Origin: Flagellimonas algicola
Lineage (GTDB): Bacteria; Bacteroidota; Bacteroidia; Flavobacteriales; Flavobacteriaceae
DNA: 64,000 nucleotides
Reading direction: 5' to 3'
Assembly: GCF_005937185.1 (NCBI RefSeq)
Contig: NZ_VCNI01000002.1
Location: 1,302,001 to 1,366,000, forward strand
The translations under genes were made by a program, and so were the position numbers. The stretch's first letter is position 1. Each line of letters opens with the position of its first letter. A model generated the notes under the pieces. That model was not told where the DNA came from and made no database searches. It saw nothing but the letters and a program-made list of their open reading frames with translations. This document shows, piece after piece, positions 25,618-33,599 of this stretch.

Positions 25618-28557
25618 TTAAAAATTATAGGTCACACCCAGGCTTACTGTGCTGCCCAGTTTATAGGATCTTACCGTTTCTGTACGGATTACTCTTTGCG
25701 GCGCATTGGGCCCTAATCGCTCACTTATATCGGATGAGAAATCCCGAATTTCATTTCGGTTATCCAAAACACCTTGGGTTCTCTTGATTTCAGGGTTCAA
25801 TAGGTTTTGTCCTGTCAAGGAAAGCTGCCAATGCTCGCCAATATCTTTGCTTAACCTACCATTTAATACTACAAAGCCATTTTCAACAATGTTGTCGTTA
25901 TAGGAATAATCATAAATGTTAAACCCTTCGGCACTACCCAAAACAAAAATTTTGTCTGAAGCGTAATTGGCGTTAAGCGATGCTCCAAAAGGATTTTCAC
26001 CAGCTGTTTTAAGGTTCAAGTTGGTGTTGACAATAAAATCCGAAGCTCCTTGCAGGCCAGTTGAAGTATTGGTTCCGAATCTGAAGAAATCCGTTGCACT
26101 TGCCCCATCGTCTGTTAGAACAAGTTTCAAATCTTGTTCATGGTGCATAAGTGTGGTATTGAAAACAAGACTTAGATCAAAACCTGAATCAACATCATTT
26201 ACTTCATCATGGGTGGGCTTGATCAAGTTGATTTTGCTCTCCAGTTCAATTCCATAAACTTCAGCTTTTTCACCTGTATTTTCATAAGTCCAAATACTTT
26301 CACCCCCACGCTGTACGGTTCTGTTAATAGGGTCGGTAATATCCTTATAGAAAACCGCCAGGGAAATCAGCTGATCGTTTGAAGGGAAGAATTCCCATTT
26401 AAGGTCAAAATTATTGGTAAAAGACGCTGTAAGATTATCTGCGTTACCGGTAACTTCCTGACCCGATGGTGCAACATACCTAAAGGGAGCTATTTCCTTA
26501 AATTCCGGCAATGTAATGGTCCTACTTGCTGCAAACCTTAAGGCATGTTTGTCGTTAATGGTATATTTTAGGTTTAAACTTGGATAAACCTTTGAATAAT
26601 CTTGTTGGGTATCTCCAACAATCCTTGTACCACTACCCCCTACATCATAGCTGACAAATATCTCATCTTTTTGGAATCTCAATCCTGCGTTTACCCCAAG
26701 CTTGTCGAGCTGTACATTGAAATTGGCATAAGCGGCCTGAGAAGTGTATTCTCCAGTATAAACATCCTTGGTTTCCCCGTTGGCGTTTGAACTTAACCGA
26801 ACTACTTGTAAGGAACCGTTGGCAAAATTTTGGGTATTTAATATGCCGTTCAAATTATCCAGGCTGTTGGTTCTTGTACTAAACCTGTCAACACTATTGG
26901 ATTCAGTAACCCCAACAAACTCAGAGCTAAAATCACGCTCTTTGTTTCGATAGAAGACACCTAGTTCAACATCAAACGTTTTACCGGGATCTCCTTCTTC
27001 ATTCTCTTCCTTTATAATATTGATTATGTCATTTATATATCCATTGTACTCAATATCCTCAATCAATTGCGCTGCTTTTCTTTGATTAAAACCACCCTGT
27101 GAGTTTAAGGCCACTGAAGTTTCAGGGGAAGCATCAAAGAACACTTGGTTTCTGATACGGTTGGGTTCATCGGCATTTAGCAAATTATAACCCCCTGCCC
27201 AAGTCAATTGATTGTTGTCTGAAAGTTGGTGCTCACCTAAAAGTTGTGTAACCAATAGGCGGGTTTGTTTGGTGTTTTGGTCTTTTACAAATTCCAATGG
27301 AATCCCAAAACTCCCAAATGCTCCTGTATCATCACTTACCTGTGCCTCACCATTTCTGCCAAATTCTACAACTTCATCCTTTAAAGTGTTAAGAAAAGTG
27401 GTAGTGGATTTTAGTTTGTTCTTGTCGTTTATATAATAGGTTAAATCAAATAAACCGGTATTGGTGATTTCGGACTCGTATTTTGTGTAATCTGACGCAC
27501 CAACTTGAACAAAACCATACTCCAAGATTTGATAGACACCCTCATTATGTCTAAAGCTTTCATTATGCGACCCTGTTAGGATGAAAGAAAGCTTATTATC
27601 AAAAAGTTTTTTACCAAAGGTTAGATTTACTCCATAGTTCAAGGGGTTTTCTTTGGTAGCAGGATCCCAAGATTGCTCTGTCAATTGCTGGACAAGCGTT
27701 CTATTTGAATCGTAAAAACCGAAAGTGGTTTCATCATCTAAATTTGGAGACACCAAAAAGTTGTCATTAATTCCATCTTGATATACAGATGTATTCAATC
27801 CACCGGAAACGCCTATGCTAAGCTCTGAAGCTCCAACTAGTTCTCTCGAGGCAATATCGATATTACCAGAGGCCTGATCGGCCGAGGTTTTGGCCGAATA
27901 GGTTTTGCTAATACTAATGTTTTGGATAACCCTAGTAGGAAACAGGCCTAAGTTTATGTTTTTCCTATCCACATTATCGGAGGGAATAGGCAGACCATTT
28001 AATGTTGTGGACAGGTATCTGTCCCCCAACCCTCTGACAAAAATGTCACCCGAAGCCTCACTTTCTGTCACTCCGGAAATTTTGGTTGTTGCAGTTTTGG
28101 CATCAGAGATACCCAAATCGCCCAGTTCTTGTGCACCAATACTCTCAACTACCGTTATCGCTCTTTTTTGGTCTAATAATAGAGCCGTTTGGGAGTCCTT
28201 TCTTGCAACCGTAGTCACAACAACTTCGTTCAAAGCCAAACCAGAAGCACTCATAGGTACATCTATGTTGGTAACCTTATCGGCAACCACCTCTACATTT
28301 GGAATTTCAACAGTTTCGTAACCCAAATAGCTGAAGACAACGGTGTAGGTTCCAGGGTCAACTCCCGCAATCTCGTAAAGCCCGTCAAAATCGGATGTGG
28401 TACCAAGAGTAGTACCTTTGATTAGCACGTTGGCAAAGGCCAAAGGCTCATTATTTAATTCTTTGTCTGTTAATTTACCCACGATGCTTCCCGTGGTCTC
28501 TTGCGCACTAATTTGTAACCCTACAAACAGTGTGAAAATCAATAAAATATATTTCAT
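25618..28557 (-). CDS. TonB-dependent receptor with carboxypeptidase-regulatory-like N-terminal domain
   Basis: A 979-residue outer-membrane active transporter. The signal peptide (MKYILLIFTLFVGLQISAQ) spans residues 1-19. A carboxypeptidase D regulatory-like domain follows at about 22-110 (GSIVGKLTDKELNNEPLAFANVLIKG..., FSYLGYETVEI). The plug is at about 125-235 (ESEASGDIFVRGLGDRYLSTTLNGLPIPS), and the 22-strand barrel ends in the terminal phenylalanine of SLGVTYNF. No SusD homologue is adjacent; a duplicated lipoprotein follows instead. The gene diverges from a PhoB/PhoR-like pair, and the intergenic Pho-box-like repeats suggest phosphate control. The substrate could be phosphate or a phosphorylated compound, by inference only. 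Confidence 0.92.
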   Translation of the reverse strand: MKYILLIFTLFVGLQISAQETTGSIVGKLTDKELNNEPLAFANVLIKGTTLGTTSDFDGLYEIAGVDPGTYTVVFSYLGYETVEIPNVEVVADKVTNIDVPMSASGLALNEVVVTTVARKDSQTALLLDQKRAITVVESIGAQELGDLGISDAKTATTKISGVTESEASGDIFVRGLGDRYLSTTLNGLPIPSDNVDRKNINLGLFPTRVIQNISISKTYSAKTSADQASGNIDIASRELVGASELSIGVSGGLNTSVYQDGINDNFLVSPNLDDETTFGFYDSNRTLVQQLTEQSWDPATKENPLNYGVNLTFGKKLFDNKLSFILTGSHNESFRHNEGVYQILEYGFVQVGASDYTKYESEITNTGLFDLTYYINDKNKLKSTTTFLNTLKDEVVEFGRNGEAQVSDDTGAFGSFGIPLEFVKDQNTKQTRLLVTQLLGEHQLSDNNQLTWAGGYNLLNADEPNRIRNQVFFDASPETSVALNSQGGFNQRKAAQLIEDIEYNGYINDIINIIKEENEEGDPGKTFDVELGVFYRNKERDFSSEFVGVTESNSVDRFSTRTNSLDNLNGILNTQNFANGSLQVVRLSSNANGETKDVYTGEYTSQAAYANFNVQLDKLGVNAGLRFQKDEIFVSYDVGGSGTRIVGDTQQDYSKVYPSLNLKYTINDKHALRFAASRTITLPEFKEIAPFRYVAPSGQEVTGNADNLTASFTNNFDLKWEFFPSNDQLISLAVFYKDITDPINRTVQRGGESIWTYENTGEKAEVYGIELESKINLIKPTHDEVNDVDSGFDLSLVFNTTLMHHEQDLKLVLTDDGASATDFFRFGTNTSTGLQGASDFIVNTNLNLKTAGENPFGASLNANYASDKIFVLGSAEGFNIYDYSYNDNIVENGFVVLNGRLSKDIGEHWQLSLTGQNLLNPEIKRTQGVLDNRNEIRDFSSDISERLGPNAPQRVIRTETVRSYKLGSTVSLGVTYNF

Positions 28558-28607
28558 TAGGTATTAAATCTAGATGGCGCAAAGAAAGACCTGTGCTGTA
28601 AAAGCGA

Positions 28608-28624
28608 TGTTACCCGCGTGTTAA
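28608..28624 (+). promoter_or_regulatory. Putative Pho box 1 (TGTTAC-N5-TGTTAA)
   Basis: Two hexamers, TGTTAC (28608-28613) and TGTTAA (28619-28624), stand exactly 11 bp apart. Read on the minus strand they are TTAACA-N5-GTAACA, like the PhoP box (TTAACA repeats at 11-bp spacing) of Bacillus. The site lies about 20 bp upstream of a possible minus-strand -7 element (TTTCTTTG, 28587-28580, one mismatch) for the TonB receptor. It would thus cover the -33 position. Binding is inferred. Confidence 0.55.
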
Positions 28625-28640
28625 GTGTTTTTTTGATAAT

Positions 28641-28657
28641 TGTTACAATAATGTTAC
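28641..28657 (+). promoter_or_regulatory. Putative Pho box 2 (TGTTAC-N5-TGTTAC)
   Basis: Two identical hexamers, TGTTAC at 28641-28646 and 28652-28657, are 11 bp apart. They are also in the same 11-bp register as box 1 (28608, 28619, then 28641, 28652). The site lies upstream of the -7 element of the response regulator gene, so autoregulation is plausible. Confidence 0.55.
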
Positions 28658-28703
28658 CACATTAAATGAACGTTAAGCATTTATGCGGTTATAGTATTAT
28701 CTT

Positions 28704-28711
28704 TACATTTG
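28704..28711 (+). promoter_or_regulatory. -7 promoter element for the response regulator gene
   Basis: TACATTTG is an exact TAnnTTTG. Transcription would begin near 28715, about 24 bases before the ATG at 28739. No -33 TTG is present at the usual spacing, as expected of an activator-dependent promoter. Confidence 0.6.
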
Positions 28712-28738
28712 GATGATTAACATATTAAATACCATCCC

Positions 28739-29425
28739 ATGAAAACCAAGGACATTAAGATATTACTCGTTGATGATGAGCCAGATATACTGGAAATTGT
28801 GAGCTATAATCTTGCTGCTGAAGGGTACGAAGTCTTTACCGCCAAAAACGGTGTGGAGGGGGTGGCCAAGGCCAAAAAGAAAACTCCACATCTTATCATT
28901 TTGGATGTTATGATGCCTGAAATGGATGGTATTGAAGCTTGTGAGATCATCCGTAATACCCCAGGTCTTGAAAATACTATTATCACCTTTTTAACCGCTC
29001 GTGGAGAAGACTACTCCCAAGTTGCTGGTTTTGATGCTGGAGCGGACGACTACATTACCAAACCTATCAAACCAAAAGTCTTGGTAAGCAAGGTGAAGGC
29101 CCTTTTAAGAAGATTAAAAGAGGAGAAGGCCGAAACCGAGGACATTGTCAAGGTAGGTAACATCATCATTAATCGGGAGGAATACAAGATCATCAACAAT
29201 GGCGAAGAAATCATTCTCCCAAGAAAGGAATTTGAACTATTGTCACTTCTAACCTCCAAACCCAGTAAGGTGTTTAAAAGGGAGGTGATTTTAGATAAGG
29301 TCTGGGGCAATGAAGTGGTTGTTGGCGGTAGAACCATAGATGTACATATAAGAAAGCTACGTGGAAAAATTGGGGATGAGCACTTTAAAACCGTTAAGGG
29401 CGTAGGGTATAAGTTTGTCCTATAA
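28739..29425 (+). CDS. PhoB-like response regulator (OmpR/PhoB family)
   Basis: A 228-residue two-component regulator. The receiver domain (about residues 6-120) has the acidic pocket at D12-D13 and the phosphoacceptor aspartate at about 56 in HLIILDVMMPEMDG. The threonine of FLTARGED and the lysine of YITKPIKP complete the active site. The C-terminal winged helix of the OmpR/PhoB type (about 140-228) has KEFELLSLLTSKPSKVFKRE, VVGGRTIDVHIRKLRGKIG and VKGVGYKF. The stop overlaps the kinase start by one base. Neighbouring 11-bp hexamer repeats and the kinase type support a phosphate-starvation role, but that is inference. Confidence 0.93.
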   Translation: MKTKDIKILLVDDEPDILEIVSYNLAAEGYEVFTAKNGVEGVAKAKKKTPHLIILDVMMPEMDGIEACEIIRNTPGLENTIITFLTARGEDYSQVAGFDAGADDYITKPIKPKVLVSKVKALLRRLKEEKAETEDIVKVGNIIINREEYKIINNGEEIILPRKEFELLSLLTSKPSKVFKREVILDKVWGNEVVVGGRTIDVHIRKLRGKIGDEHFKTVKGVGYKFVL

Positions 29426-30480
29426 TGGCCGTACAACTCAGGAAGTCCTTCACTTTTGCCATAAAATCCTCGCTGCTGATTACCCCAGTACTCACATTAC
29501 TTTTCGGGGGGATTCTTTATTATTCAAATCAATTTAGCTGGTTACCTACCATTCTCTTTGCGCTGTTGTGCTTTGTGGTTTGCTTTTCCATTATACAAAT
29601 TAGGGTGGAGCGATTTATTTACCGGAGGATTAAGAAAATCTATGATGATGTATCCTTACTGGAATCCACAACTTTCTCCTCCAAGCCCGTAACCACCAGC
29701 ATGAAAACCCTCACCCAGGAGATAGAGAAGTTTGCCCAGGACAAGAAAATTGAGATTGATACCTTAAAAATTAGGGAGGAATATCGCAAAGATTTCTTGG
29801 GGAATGTCTCACACGAATTGAAAACCCCTCTGTTCACGGTGCAAGGTTATATCCTTACCCTTTTGGACGGTGCCATGAACGACAAAAAAATCAGGGAAAA
29901 ATATTTGACCCGTGCCAACAAAGGGGTGGAAAGATTGATTTACATTGTTAAAGACCTGGACCTTATAACCAAGTTGGAGGTGGGAGACCTAAAACTGGAA
30001 CGTGAGGATTTTGATATTATCGAACTCATTCAAAATGTGTTTGATCTTTTGGAAATGAAGGCGGCCCAAAAAGAGATAACGCTCACTTTTGATATGGAAT
30101 ATACCCAGCCCATTTTTGTGAATGCGGATAAGGAGAAAATTCAGCAAGTGGTGAGCAATTTATTGGTCAATTCCATTAAATATGGCCACCCTAACGGAAC
30201 CACAGAAGTGAGCGTGGAGAACTTGATTAAAAATAAGGTTATCATCCGGGTCACGGATAATGGGGAAGGAATTCCCAAACAGCATATTCCCCGCCTGTTT
30301 GAACGGTTTTACCGGGTAGATCAAAGCGGAAGTCGGGCCGAGGGTGGCTCGGGACTTGGTCTATCCATTGTAAAGCACATCATTGAGGCCCATGATGAAA
30401 AAATTTATGTAGAAAGCGAAGTGGAAGTGGGTTCCGAGTTTTCTTTTACCTTGGAAAAAACGCTAAAGAGTTCAGAGTAA
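29425..30480 (+). CDS. PhoR-like sensor histidine kinase
   Basis: A 351-residue membrane kinase. Two adjacent helices (about residues 13-33 and 38-57) leave almost no periplasmic loop, as in PhoR. A roughly 50-residue linker precedes the HisKA domain. Its H-box LGNVSHELKTPL puts the phosphoaccepting histidine at about 130. The HATPase domain has the N-box NLLVNSIKYG, G1 VTDNGEGI, the F-box RLFERFYRVD and G2 GGSGLGLSIVKHI. ATG overlaps the regulator stop (TAATG). The short sensor part suggests signalling through a partner such as a Pst/PhoU-type complex. The 3' end overlaps the convergent glycosyltransferase gene by 76 bases. Confidence 0.92.
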   Translation: MAVQLRKSFTFAIKSSLLITPVLTLLFGGILYYSNQFSWLPTILFALLCFVVCFSIIQIRVERFIYRRIKKIYDDVSLLESTTFSSKPVTTSMKTLTQEIEKFAQDKKIEIDTLKIREEYRKDFLGNVSHELKTPLFTVQGYILTLLDGAMNDKKIREKYLTRANKGVERLIYIVKDLDLITKLEVGDLKLEREDFDIIELIQNVFDLLEMKAAQKEITLTFDMEYTQPIFVNADKEKIQQVVSNLLVNSIKYGHPNGTTEVSVENLIKNKVIIRVTDNGEGIPKQHIPRLFERFYRVDQSGSRAEGGSGLGLSIVKHIIEAHDEKIYVESEVEVGSEFSFTLEKTLKSSE

Positions 30481-31517
30481 TCCACCGAAGTCTCAAAGTG
30501 ATTCAGCCCTTCAAAATCTTCTATTTGATTGAGCATTTCCAATCTAAAATCATCTTGTTTACAGCTAGGGGCCAATTGCTGTTTTTGCAATCGTTTGGCC
30601 AAATAAACCTGCTCGTATTGTCCTGGAGTGGGGATAAAAAAGGCCTTTTTTTCCAGCTTGGCCAAATCCATCACGGTGGTATATCCTGACCTGCATAACA
30701 CTTTTTCACTTTGGTTCAGGGCAACTTGCAATTCGATGCTCTGCATAAAATTGAACAAGGTGATTACTCCTTTTTGGGTATGGATTTCCTCCCTGATCTG
30801 GTCAGATTCAATTTTACCTTTGACAAATAGAGTCTTGCCTTCAAACCCTTGAAGTTCATTCAAGATTTTTTCCTCTAAAAATGAGCGTTGGGGTTCCGGG
30901 CCGGAGAGAAGAACCATAAGATCATACTTCATTTCGGTTTCCATTTTCTCAAACCGACTCAGAGGGCCCAAATAGGCAATGTTGAACTTCTCCTTTTTCA
31001 AATGCCCCAACTTTCCGGTAAGATTCGGTTTACCCTTTACATCGGGAACCCAGCATGCATCAAACTTTTTAATGACTTTCTGATGGGCTTTCGTGCTCAT
31101 CCAGGTAGTGTTCCCAGACAGTACATTAAGCTGATGGGTAATAAAAACACAAGGCACCTTTTTAAAATAGGCACCCATACGATTGTCCGAAATAATTCCA
31201 TCCAAACCGTGTTCTTTTACCAATTTTTTCACGGCTTTTTTCTCCTTTGCCATGGCCTTAATGACCTTGGGGGAATCCCATATCATTTTAATTTTGAAAT
31301 TCTTCCCTTTTTCGGCATAGGTGATGTTGTAGGAGGGCAAAGCAAAAGTAGGTAAATTTGGGAACTCCTTTTGTAACAAAGCAAGAGCTACACCGTCTGA
31401 AGCTATAAAAGGTTGGTGTCCTTCAGCCAACAACGCATTGATTATGGGAATACATCTTGTGGCATGGCCAAGTCCCCAATTGAGTGGGGCCACCAATATA
31501 CGTTTGGAACTTTGCAT
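30405..31517 (-). CDS. GT-B glycosyltransferase, MurG/GT28-like
   Basis: A 370-residue glycosyltransferase of the GT-B fold, related to GT28/MGT and UDP-GlcNAc transferases. The N-terminal APLNWGLGHATRCIPIINALLAEGHQPFIASDG is a typical acceptor-domain glycine-rich loop. The C-terminal donor domain has VLLSGPEPQRSFLEEKIL and the conserved VLCRSGYTTVMDLAKLEKKAFFIPTPGQYEQ stretch that binds the nucleotide sugar. No membrane helix is seen. The acceptor is unknown, probably an envelope glycan or lipid. Its last 25 codons lie antisense to the end of the histidine kinase gene. Confidence 0.85.
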   Translation of the reverse strand: MQSSKRILVAPLNWGLGHATRCIPIINALLAEGHQPFIASDGVALALLQKEFPNLPTFALPSYNITYAEKGKNFKIKMIWDSPKVIKAMAKEKKAVKKLVKEHGLDGIISDNRMGAYFKKVPCVFITHQLNVLSGNTTWMSTKAHQKVIKKFDACWVPDVKGKPNLTGKLGHLKKEKFNIAYLGPLSRFEKMETEMKYDLMVLLSGPEPQRSFLEEKILNELQGFEGKTLFVKGKIESDQIREEIHTQKGVITLFNFMQSIELQVALNQSEKVLCRSGYTTVMDLAKLEKKAFFIPTPGQYEQVYLAKRLQKQQLAPSCKQDDFRLEMLNQIEDFEGLNHFETSVDYSELFSVFSKVKENSEPTSTSLST

Positions 31518-31558
31518 GAATACAAAAAAATGAAACGCAATTTGCCTTTGGATTTCCT

Positions 31559-31566
31559 TAGTTTTG
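31559..31566 (+). promoter_or_regulatory. -7 promoter element for trmB
   Basis: TAGTTTTG is an exact TAnnTTTG. The transcript would begin near 31570, about 27 bases before the GTG start of trmB at 31597. Confidence 0.55.
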
Positions 31567-31596
31567 CCAAAACATTAAATTTTACCCAAACGCACC

Positions 31597-32265
31597 GTGG
31601 GAAGTAAGAACAAACTGAAACGCTTTAGGGAAAACGAGACTTTTTCCAATGTAATCCAACCCACAAGGGATGAAATTTTGGAAGGGTTTGGATGGAAGGG
31701 AAAATGGACATCGTTTTTTAAAAATGACAATCCGATTGTATTGGAATTAGGCTGTGGGAAGGGAGAATACACTGTTGAACTGGCTAGGCGAAATCCGAAT
31801 AAAAACTTTATTGGGATTGATATAAAAGGGGCGCGTTTTTGGAAAGGTGCCAAAACGGCGATCCAAGAAGAAATTCAAAATGTAGCCTTCCTTCGTACCC
31901 AAATTGAATTGGTGGATCAACTATTCGGAGCGCATGAAGTGGACGAAATTTGGATTACATTTCCAGATCCGCAAATCAAATACAAGCGAACCAAGCATCG
32001 AATGACCAACCCAGAATTTTTAAAGAAATACAAACAGATTTTGAGACATGGAGGGCTGTTGAACCTGAAGACGGACAGTGAATTTATGCATGGGTATACC
32101 TTAGGTCTTTTGCAGGGCCTTGGGCATGAAATTGTATATTCCAACCACGATGTTTATAAAAATGCAGGGAGTCCCCCAGAGGTTACGGAAATTCAAACAT
32201 TCTATGAAAATCAGTATCTTGAAAAAGGAAAGCCAATAACCTACATCCAATTTAGGATCAACTAA
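31597..32265 (+). CDS. trmB: tRNA (guanine-N7-)-methyltransferase
   Basis: A 222-residue SAM-dependent enzyme that methylates N7 of G46 in tRNA. The SAM-binding LELGCGKGEYTVELARRNP is at about residues 49-67, followed by FIGIDIKGARFWKGAK. The substrate/catalytic motif WITFPDPQIKYKRTKHRMTNPEFL (about 126-149) is the TrmB signature. The start is GTG at 31597, giving GSKNKLKRFRENETFSNV, the family N-terminus; no ATG exists upstream in frame after the promoter. The LysE-family gene follows 3 bases after the stop. Confidence 0.94.
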   Translation: MGSKNKLKRFRENETFSNVIQPTRDEILEGFGWKGKWTSFFKNDNPIVLELGCGKGEYTVELARRNPNKNFIGIDIKGARFWKGAKTAIQEEIQNVAFLRTQIELVDQLFGAHEVDEIWITFPDPQIKYKRTKHRMTNPEFLKKYKQILRHGGLLNLKTDSEFMHGYTLGLLQGLGHEIVYSNHDVYKNAGSPPEVTEIQTFYENQYLEKGKPITYIQFRIN

Positions 32266-32268
32266 CCA

Positions 32269-32898
32269 ATGACGCATATACTTATTCTTTTTTTTGCCAC
32301 TTTTTCTGCGGCATTTATGGCAACGGTACCCCCAGGTCTGCTCAATATGAATGCAGCCAAGGCCAGCGTGGAAAAGGGGAAACTGAATGGCGTTATATTT
32401 AGTCTCGGAGTTTCTTCCATGATCATGGTTCAGGCGTATATAGCCGTATTGATTTCCAAATTTTTATATCGAAATCCCGAGGTAATCGATATACTATTAA
32501 AGATTGCTATCCTGGTATTTGCCTTTTTTGCCATCTATTTTTTTGTGGTGGCCAAAAGAAAAAAAGAGCAACAACTCACAGACGTCAACTTCAGCAAAAA
32601 AAACAGCTTTTTTAAAGGGGTTTTATTGGCCGCACTTAATCTATTGACCATCCCTTATTATAGTGGGCTTAACGCGATGTGGAACGAGGCAGGTTGGATC
32701 AAGTTTGAAGCCGCCGACATTGTGACCTTTGTTTTGGCGGCAGGAACGGGAACATTTTCAGTGCTCTATTTGTATACCTTCTATTTTAATAAATTGGAAA
32801 GAAAAACCAACCGTTTTTCAAAGAACTCCAACTATATTCTCAGTGCCTTAATGTTAGTTTTGTTAGTGATTACCTTGTTTAGGATTTTTTACAAGTAG
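32269..32898 (+). CDS. LysE family translocator
   Basis: A 209-residue membrane exporter of the LysE/RhtB superfamily, whose members expel amino acids or related small molecules. About six helices are visible. The N-terminal AAFMATVPPGLLNMNAAKASVEKGKLNGVIFSLGVSS resembles the family's GPGP loop, though the motif here is VPPGLLNM. An extended basic cytoplasmic loop (AKRKKEQQ) sits mid-protein. It starts 3 bases after trmB and is probably read with it. The substrate is unknown. Confidence 0.85.
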   Translation: MTHILILFFATFSAAFMATVPPGLLNMNAAKASVEKGKLNGVIFSLGVSSMIMVQAYIAVLISKFLYRNPEVIDILLKIAILVFAFFAIYFFVVAKRKKEQQLTDVNFSKKNSFFKGVLLAALNLLTIPYYSGLNAMWNEAGWIKFEAADIVTFVLAAGTGTFSVLYLYTFYFNKLERKTNRFSKNSNYILSALMLVLLVITLFRIFYK

Positions 32899-33000
32899 CA
32901 CCATATTCCCTTAGGCGGTTGCATTGAACCTTCTATAACATTGTCAAGGTTTGTGAAATTCTTGTAATTTGTGTCAAACCATTTGAATATTGATCATATA

Positions 33001-33330
33001 ATGATGGAGGAGAAAAACTTTTTTGACAAAGTATATGAAGTGGCCAAGTTGATTCCTTACGGAAGGGTCACATCCTACGGGGCCATCGCCAAATACTTGG
33101 GAGCTGCCCGAAGCGCCCGAATGGTGGGTTGGGCCATGAACAACTCCGGAGCCAAGGAAGTTCCTGCGCATCGAGTGGTAAACCGAGTTGGTGTGCTTAC
33201 GGGAAAACAGCATTTTGATGGAACCAACCTTATGCAACAACTTTTGGAAAATGAAGGCGTTGAGGTCAAGGACAACCAAATTGTAGACTTTCAAAAGTAC
33301 TTTTGGGATCCAGCTAAAGAATTGATTTGA
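33001..33330 (+). CDS. MGMT family alkyltransferase-like protein lacking the active-site cysteine
   Basis: A 109-residue DNA-binding domain of the O6-alkylguanine-DNA alkyltransferase family without the usual N-terminal domain. FFDKVYEVAKLIPYGRVTSYGAIAKYLG is the helix-turn-helix region, and RMVGWAMNNSG the arginine-finger region. The catalytic PCHR motif reads PAHR at residues 55-58, so it cannot accept an alkyl group. This makes it an alkyltransferase-like (ATL) protein; known ATLs bind O6-alkylguanine and recruit nucleotide excision repair, usually with Trp at this place. The start is ATG 33001 (ATG 33004 follows); an in-frame GTG at 32971 is a weaker choice. Confidence 0.88.
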   Translation: MMEEKNFFDKVYEVAKLIPYGRVTSYGAIAKYLGAARSARMVGWAMNNSGAKEVPAHRVVNRVGVLTGKQHFDGTNLMQQLLENEGVEVKDNQIVDFQKYFWDPAKELI

Positions 33331-33333
33331 ATT

Positions 33334-33438
33334 AAACACCAAACACCAAACACCAAACACCAAACACCAAACACCAAACACCAAACACCAAACACCAAAC
33401 ACCAAACACCAAACACCAAACACCAAACACCAAACACC
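33334..33438. repeat. Heptanucleotide tandem array (AAACACC x15)
   Basis: Fifteen perfect, contiguous copies of AAACACC fill 105 bases just after the MGMT-like stop. A second heptamer array with a different unit follows at once. Reading frames through it (repeated VWCLVFG on the minus strand) are artefacts of the repeat. Confidence 0.97.
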
Positions 33439-33439
33439 A

Positions 33440-33471
<32 letters not shown>

Positions 33472-33548
33472 CCTGTCAGCTATTAATCCTACCTATCCCA
33501 CCATCTTTTATTTCAATATCTAAACTTCTTAGTCTAAGCGCCATGGCG

Positions 33549-33556
33549 TATCTTTG
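33549..33556 (+). promoter_or_regulatory. -7 promoter element for the mrp operon
   Basis: TATCTTTG is an exact TAnnTTTG. Transcription would begin near 33560, about 40 bases before the ATG at 33600. No -33 TTG is seen. Confidence 0.55.
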
Positions 33557-33599
33557 TAATTTAGAATCAGTTTAAGCGACTGCAATCAAAATAAGATCA

